Below, piece after piece: positions 57,612 to 64,000 of a stretch of 64,000 nucleotides of DNA; the stretch's first letter is position 1; each line of letters opens with the position of its first letter. The notes beneath the pieces were generated by a model, which did not search any database, was not told the origin of the DNA, and saw only the letters and a list, made by a program, of their open reading frames with translations. Both the position numbers and the translations under genes were made by a program. The stretch lies in assembly GCF_031143425.1 (NCBI RefSeq), contig NC_090448.1, positions 336,715,177 through 336,779,176 on the forward strand, written 5' to 3'. This DNA is from Pleurodeles waltl. Its lineage: Eukaryota; Chordata; Amphibia; Caudata; Salamandridae.

Positions 57612-58175
57612 CTCCTTGTCCTTCACTTTGTAAATCTCAGGCGCGGTTTTGCTTTCCTTAATTGTTGTCTCCTTCTTAGTTCCAGAGATTTTTCCTTTTG
57701 GCATTAAAGATTTGGACAATTTTGGAGACTCTACAAGTGATTTTGACTGCAGCGTATAATCAAAATCTGTTGGTTGTTTACTATGTGTGCTGACTGGTGT
57801 CTGATTTGTTGTCTGTTCAGAAGCCCTGAGATTGTCTGATTGCAAATGGTGCCTGGCTTGTGATGACTCCAGCTGATGACTTGTTACAGGTGTCTGAGGG
57901 AGCACTCTGTGCTGCTGTTGCGGCAAACCAGTTCCACTAGGCTGATGCCGTGGTGAGCCCGTGTGAGGTTTTCCGGGTTGTTGTTGGATTGAACCAGTGG
58001 ATGTTGTCACAGGTTGATGACGAGGCGATCCTGTGGGAGTTCCGCTGGCGGGGTGCCTTGTTGATCCTGTAGGCTGCTGTTTTGGTTTAGGCACAGAAAC
58101 AGATGGAGGGGCATCTCCCAGACTTCCCTCTAGCAACCTCTGAGTTTGGCAGTTCAAACACAGCCATTCATTTTT
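57612..58175 (-). CDS. BSN: Bassoon/Piccolo-family exon: end of second zinc finger plus linker
   Basis: On the minus strand the exon starts after a TTTATTTTGCAG acceptor (AG at 58177-58176) and ends at a GAG/GTATGT donor (GT at 57611-57610). It is 564 bp, exactly 188 codons, in phase 0 at both ends, with no stop. It begins KNEWLCLNCQTQRLLEGSLG, the last Cys pair of the FYVE-like zinc finger of presynaptic scaffold proteins. Bassoon's second finger has RLLEGSLG at this place, while Piccolo reads differently, so BSN is favoured. The rest is a Pro/Ser/Thr/Gln-rich linker with repeated TGSPRHQP units and a Lys-rich end (MPKGKISGTKKETTIKESK). The protein organises the active zone cytomatrix at synapses. 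The first half of the finger must lie in an exon beyond 58176, not found here. Partial gene only. Confidence 0.78.
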
Positions 58176-59150
58176 CTGCAAAATAAAGAAGACACACAAG
58201 TCTTGTTAGCATTATAGAATCTAGTCTCTCATTGTCCCTGTTAATCCTTTTACATTACCCTAAGTTTAGAGTGAAACATACATGCTATGCACAACTCAAT
58301 ATAATCATTTCATGGTAGAAGGGTAACTTTAACTATCTCACATAGTAATATTTGATGGTCGTAGGTTCTACCCCTAGGTAAGATGGAAAGGTTTCCATAC
58401 TTCTAAATTAATTGATTATGGTGCCAATGTACACAATGTACACAATGTACACAATCTCCATTTGCAAAATGTAGTTTTAAACTGAGGAAATAGGTTTTGC
58501 GAATTGAACACTATTCTGAAAAAATTACTTATATACAAATACATAAGTCCACAAAATACCAAATTGTAATGGGAAACAATCCAATCACTATTCATGATGA
58601 TGGCATTACAGTCAGTCAGCAGGCCATCATGTCTGTGATCATATTTTAATAAAGAAAACTTTTCTTTTTAAATGCAGTCCAATTCTTTTAACATATTGTA
58701 TTGATTTTTATTTTATTCTTGCTTTTTACCTTACATACATATAATACATCATAGCATCATGCCTGAGTCACGTTAACAGTGTCTCAGTAAACAATGTACT
58801 GTGATATGAGGGCTAACAGATCACTTAAGTCAACAGTATTGGCTGATCAACAAATAACAGTATTAATTTGACGTTTTTTGATGCACTGAAATATTCTACA
58901 TCATGACAAAGATAATGACAACAAAACAATCTAAAACAACAGCAAGCCTATTCATACAGCATAGGCAGTAGCAAGGACGACAAAATAAAAGATGCAGTAG
59001 TCTTTAGGGCTGTCATCACACGTCAGGGAGCTCATCTAGAATTTAAATTACAAATTAGATACTGTGTTACAATACCACTTGCAGCAGTGATGTGCTAGCA
59101 CAGCCTGTTCTGTTTCAGGTGGTATAGTGTGCTTGAGGCAGTCTTTCAAG
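58176..59150. other. Intronic sequence upstream of the BSN exon
   Basis: AT-rich. It contains a perfect short tandem repeat at 58426-58455 (AATGTACAC units, three copies). No coding exon or transposon domain is recognised. Confidence 0.5.
58426..58455 (+). repeat. 9-bp tandem repeat, three copies
   Basis: AATGTACAC occurs three times in a row, followed by AAT. Each unit contains the palindrome GTAC. Confidence 0.9.
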
Positions 59151-59830
59151 GAGAAAATCTACATTCCCTACAGGGTAGCAATGGAGTGATTGTGGAGTCT
59201 CCTTACTTCTACCCACACCAGAGATACAGATTCTGCATCAGCCCATCTGCCAGTAGTTTATGCTGGACAGTGTTGAGGCCTTGCATTTCCTTGTGATCAA
59301 GCGTCTGGCTATAAGGAAGGCGAAGTCCAAGAATCGGCTTATCGCCCTACCAGGCTTAGGATGCTTCTATAGACCCAATATACAGCAATCTAAATTATTT
59401 AACTCTTGGCGGGCAGTGGTAGACGAGAGAGAATCTATGGGCAATTTGGCAGTCCCACAACATGTGTATCATGTGTGCATATGGATTATGGCAGCATGGG
59501 CAGTCAGAAAAAGCAATTGTGTAAATGCTATAGAGCCATGCTGAGGTTAAATAAGCGTGACGGAGTATGTAATGTCGAATGTACACAAATCGGACACTGT
59601 GAGTAATTTTTTGCAGGTGCACAAGTGACCTGTTCCATTCTTTCTGTGTACTGTGGCAGCCAGCATCTGCTTCCTACTTAGTTTGAAGGTCAGCCAGTGG
59701 TGCCATTGACCAATCCATAAAAGTCTAAAAAAAACAGGAAATTCATCTTCGACCATTCCAATTGGTAATAGTGTTTGGAGCAATGTTAAATGCAGTTCTA
59801 TTATTTTTTAAAGTTTGCTTGAGAGCTGGC
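59151..59830 (-). mobile_element. L1 ORF2 C-terminal fragment
   Basis: Minus-strand translation from about 59620 reads VRFVYIRHYILRHAYLTSAW and LYSIYTIAFSDCPCCHNPYA, then HMIHMLWDCQIAHRF. This is the C-terminal cysteine-histidine region of L1 ORF2 (C-x2-C...H...W-x-C). Upstream, KEWNRSLVHLQKITHS fits the preceding block. Downstream (towards 59250), the LPYSQTL and KEMQGLNTVQHKLL segment resembles the last residues of the other L1 copies here. Several stops are present. It is probably 5' truncated at about 59830; no poly(A) tail is recognised at the 3' side. Confidence 0.55.
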
Positions 59831-62800
59831 AGTGGTCACCTGGACCATTGCCTTCTCCCCAGCAAACATGTTTTCTACATTAACGATGTGTAAGTGTTCC
59901 CAAGGAATCTCCTTTTCGTTTGTGAATGTTTTAGCACTTAAATTTGGGAGTCAATAGATTTCCAATGTTTTGTGAGGGGTTACACTCGCAAAATATTGAT
60001 ACATCTTTTAACAAATCGATATTTGAAAGGGATGCCCTAAATAAACTCCTTCCAATCAGCGATTTGTTATAGGTTTCTATACTCATTTTGCTATTTAATA
60101 CCGTGACACTGAAACGTAAAATGGGTTTAGTAAACAACAAATAGCCGTTGTGTAGTTACAAATCCTGTGATTTTGCTTTATCTCAAGCTTTGTAAATGCA
60201 AAACTGCTTGGCACATCATGCCCTATATATGCTACTTATTCTGGAAGTGGGACATTATCTGAACTGAGACTGGGACATTACCATACCAAAACCTATGCTA
60301 TAAATCCAATGCACTCTGAAGACAAAAATCCAGTATCCTATAGAAAAATTCAGTGTCTCATTCAAACAAGTATGTAATAAGAAATATTACTCATTCTATA
60401 CCTGCACACAAACAATAACATATTTTCTAAACATGATCTCCATGCCATTGCAATACATACGTGAGGAAGATTGTTGGAGCGTTAATGCAGAAACTATGCT
60501 GATTTTGTTAATTTAGGAAAATAAATTCCTTCAAATTACAAATAATGTAAAAATTAAACAGGAGAGTATTCCTTTCCAATAATATGTTTAATTTGGTGTG
60601 TTCTGCTTTGTTAATCCTGCCATCAATCAAATGTGTCCCCCTAAAGATTTATGGAATTAAGTATCCCACTTTGTTATGCGTTTCCTACTATAGTAATAGG
60701 ACTGCATGTTTAGGAAGGCAGAGTGTGGAAGACTGGGTCCATACACACCATTAGTAACTGTTGGCCTAACTCCCTGCTAGCTCACAGTGGCGCACCCCAA
60801 CACCCAAATCTACCGGTGTGGAAGGTGATTATGGCAGCATGAACACAAGACTCTGACTCCCCGGGGAAGCAGTGGAAGCAGATCTTACCCCTTTCATATT
60901 ATTCCTCATGTATGCCAAGGCGAAACCCAAAAGATGCGAACTAAGTTTTCAATACTTTTACTGAAACATAACAATCTAGCATATAAAGAGTGAGCTGTAG
61001 TAATTAGGCAGGTGAAACTAAGCAGGGTAATCAGCATTACAAACACGATGAAAAAGATAAACAATCCAACCATGATGTATGTTGTTCTAGATGTTCTAAA
61101 GGCTCCTACCTGATCCTGTATCTACACTGAAAGCATAGCAGGTGTACCCTTCTGCCTGGCCTGATCTAAAGGATTAGCCCCATACCTGGAAACAGTGTCA
61201 GGTGGTGGACTGTTAGGTAAATAGCAATCTTTTTAGGAGGCTGGTAGATCTACAGCAGCCTGGCAGCATGTTGCACAGCATGCATCCCAGGATAGTTTTG
61301 TCCGGAATGCCCCTGTGCCCCCTCTGGGCTCCCTATGGGTCTGTGCACCGTCTATATAATGAACAATACTGTATTGGAAGTACAGTTCTGATGCAATGCT
61401 GTGTCTAGGTGTTAGAAACTGTCTCCTGAACAGGCAACACAGCTCGCATATCGTATACAGTGTTCTTTTGCCTTCGATAGAAAATACTGATTACATGTTG
61501 TGCAAAGGCTAACTAAACGAGCAACTCGTTCTTTGTTTTCCTATAATAAAGCAAGCTGAAAAAATATGTAAAAATCATCACTAAAAGCAGCTCTACTAAA
61601 ATGAATAAAATATGAACAATAAAACAAAGCTAAAACAGGAGTGACCAACTCGGGTTCTAGAGGTCCTCACATTACTTTGATCCAAGAGATGAATAGAGAA
61701 TGAGATAGAAATGGGCTTGTTACTAGGCAACTGCTATTCATATTTTCAGAATGTGTTATGCCTAATAGTTTAATCAAAACATCCCTCTCATGACTGACAT
61801 AACTATTGTGATGCTACAGAGTTTTAACTGTAAAGGAAAACAGCTTTATAGTTAAGCTGTTTTTATGTAACAAAGTGATGATTAATAATAAATAATACTT
61901 TTTGACCTCTTGGAGTATGGATACTACATAATCTATTATTTCTACACAAGATTTCCATGTGCTTGTGGAGCATTTATTGCTGCTCATTTCCAAAGTAAAC
62001 TCTTAGGTTCAGCTAAAACACAGTTTGTGTCTACTTAGAAACAAGCAGTAGCAAAGTCAATAGGTCTGGGTTTAACACACAGAAATACAATGTCAGCACA
62101 TGAAAGCCAGACACATGTAAGACACAAAAGCGCTTGTATATTAAAGGCTCCCTTGCCTTTGTTACAGTACTATTTTAGTTTCTATGGGAAATGAAGGTCA
62201 TATGGTTAGTGAGTTTTTATTACAGTTCTTTTATCAAGGCTCATTACAGTTCTTTTATCATTTCTATGACATACGCAGTCAATGGATTGTAATGAAGGGT
62301 TTCTTACTACACAACCTTCATTTCACGTAGAAGCAAAAACAGGACCACCAAACTCAAAGAATAGGCTCAACTCAACTTGCTATTGTTGCAAGAAAACTGT
62401 AGTGGTCAAGGCAAGTCTGCGGAAGATGCTGACACCAAGTGAGTGAAACTCTGTTTACTTAAAGTTCATAGGTATAAGGAAGTGCCACAGAGACAGAACA
62501 CTATATAGCACTTGGGTCCTCCCCAACTGCCCTCAACTGTCTCACATTCCAAATGTGAACATTCTCCACTATGATCTAACTACATTCCAGAGTGGAGAAT
62601 GTCGGCAAGCAGAACAGAACACTACATTAGTTATCCCTTTACAAAGGAAACAAATCAAATTACAATTACAATACAACTAAAAGAACAATAAAAAATACAA
62701 ACAATACGTCATCAGACAAGCTAAGTATTTGTCAAGGGTAGGCCACAGCCTTTAAATAACAAGTCACCTACATAATAATCTGTAACGTATAGGAAGAGCA

Positions 62801-62929
62801 AAAGAACCAATTGACCTACATAATGTTCTGCAACATATAGGAAGAGTAACAGAAACACATGACTTACAAATTAATCTGTAACAAATGGGCAATCGTCTAA
62901 GGCAATCACATCTGCGAGCCTGCCGTGGA
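59831..62929. other. Unassigned intronic sequence
   Basis: No exon or transposon protein domain is recognised in these 3.1 kb. A direct repeat of ATTACAGTTCTTTTATCA occurs twice near 62218-62262. Sequence between about 62380 and 62930 could be the 3' LTR of the decayed minus-strand Gypsy element that follows, because it would occupy that place, but I see no proof of LTR ends. Confidence 0.4.
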
Positions 62930-64000
62930 ACACCAATATTACCTTACCTTTGATTGGTGCTCATGCTGGTACCCACAGACCTGGATCCTGACATGAACAT
63001 TGACTCGGAACCTTGATCTGGGCCTGCCACTGCCTTGCACTGTATCACCTATGATGTAGATTTACATAGGTGGCATTACCAGCGACCGTGTCAATGACTA
63101 CCAGATCCCCAAACATTTCCTCTCCTATGCTGACAAAATCACCTTTTTTAATACGAACCACATTGCGCACCTTAAACTCATGATGGTGGTCACGATTTCG
63201 TTTGTCATAATACTCTTTCTGTTTAACTTTAGCTATCTTACCTCTCACCATCACATCCATCTTTCTTAATGATATATCCTGAATGACCCACCTACCCATC
63301 CAACCAAGGCAGACATCTGTTGAAGGAATCCTCCCCCTCAAAGGCTCAAACAGAGACATCTGGGTTGAGGGATGAGGGCTGGTATGACAGAAACACACCA
63401 TGCTGTATTCTGCCTTGCTTACAATACACCTGCAACAGCGCAACGTACACACTGTCCCAAAACAAGATTCGTGTATTCAACTTGACCATTTGCCGGGGGG
63501 TGCTGTCAAAATGTTTTGAGGTGTTTAGCATTACCAGGCCTCAGAAATTGCTTGACTTCTTCATTCACAAACTGAACCCACTGCCTGATACAAGAAACTG
63601 GGGAAATCCTTTACGAAGAAAGAAATCTGACGCGAAAGCGCAACACTTCTTTCTATCGGCCAGCCATTCTTCACATACAGCATAACTTGTTTGAGAGTTT
63701 CATCAAAGAACAACTCTTCCTCCACTCATCCTCAGAGATAGCACTCATTTCTTTAATGTCGACTGAAGTGATCAAGCAACTTTCCTCACTCGAATCATCA
63801 CTCTAATCATCCACTGCCGAACTAACAGGAAATCTGGACAGGCAGTCAGGCTTGACACTTTTTGCACCCTGTATGTGCATCGCCTCAAAATGAAATTGGA
63901 GCAACTTGAAAGACAGCCTGGCAGTGAGTAGGGTTGATTCTCTCCCCACTCAGAATTGACACCAATGGCTTGTGTTCGGTTTTGACCATGAACGTAGTTT
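62930..64000 (-). mobile_element. Decayed Ty3/Gypsy pol fragment, runs off the window
   Basis: Minus-strand translation near 64000-63830 reads VKTEHKPLVSILSGERINPT, the RNase H motif usually seen as RTDHKPL, followed by a degenerate D-H-TGCKK segment. Near 63700-63630, DETLKQVMLYVKNGWP matches the integrase N-terminal region. The frame 63452-63045 carries MVCFCHTSPHPSTQMSLFEP (the late integrase HTTPH-type region), RGRIPSTDVCLGW and the C-terminal KEYYDKRNRDHHHEFKVRNV with VRIKKGDF. Stops are frequent, and the catalytic core between the two integrase pieces is unclear. It belongs to a different Gypsy lineage from the element at 51.5 kb; no chromodomain is seen. Confidence 0.65.

Overview
The window looks like a piece of a very large, transposon-packed vertebrate genome, most probably a salamander or newt. 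The evidence is long DIRS elements, chromodomain Ty3/Gypsy elements, several LINE clades and many Harbinger-type elements with GGCCCTCATTA termini. From memory, this mixture resembles the ribbed newt Pleurodeles; no database search was possible. There are no bacterial-style operons, no RNA genes and no CRISPR array.

The only host gene sequence I can support is one 564-bp minus-strand exon (57612-58175). It has clean splice sites and encodes the end of a presynaptic double zinc finger followed by a Ser/Pro/Gln-rich linker. It matches the Bassoon/Piccolo family and fits Bassoon (BSN) best. No other exon is visible, so the rest of the window is best read as intron of this gene, with more than 57 kb of it on the 3' side.

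Layout. 0.1-2.8 kb: a broken transposon-associated pseudogene split by a 325-bp Harbinger-like MITE. 3.0-9.8 kb: a decayed non-LTR retrotransposon (family A) whose endonuclease domain is split by a Harbinger-like insertion carrying about 700 bp of imperfect GT repeat. 10.4-15.4 kb: a decayed minus-strand DIRS element with a 5'-truncated L1 inserted, poly(A) tail and target duplication still visible. 16.9-17.8 kb: a second family A fragment. 18.1-19.8 kb: an L2-group element. 19.8-23.6 kb: L1 pieces, a clean hAT MITE with 8-bp target duplication, and three copies of an unnamed palindrome-rich repeat. 24.1 kb: a foldback MITE. 26466-34663: a complete 8.2-kb Harbinger element with TTA target duplications, two Myb/SANT-like genes on the plus strand and a HARBI1-like transposase between them on the minus strand. 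34.8-40.4 kb: an almost full-length DIRS element with long inverted terminal repeats, broken by several frameshifts. 41.5-51.5 kb: repeats, a MITE and a tandemly duplicated Gypsy chromodomain remnant. 51485-56578: a Ty3/Gypsy chromovirus with two LTRs and a CTTAC target duplication, but with the integrase catalytic core missing. 57.6-58.2 kb: the BSN exon. 59.2-59.8 kb: an L1 tail. 63.0-64.0 kb: a decayed Gypsy pol running off the window.

All recognisable transposon coding regions carry stops, frameshifts or deletions, so none looks autonomous now. The least damaged are the Gypsy element, the 35-40 kb DIRS element and the first Myb-like gene of the Harbinger element. Nesting gives relative ages: Gypsy is younger than the repeat around it, L1 is younger than the DIRS element at 10-15 kb, and the MITEs are younger than the pseudogene and LINE they interrupt.
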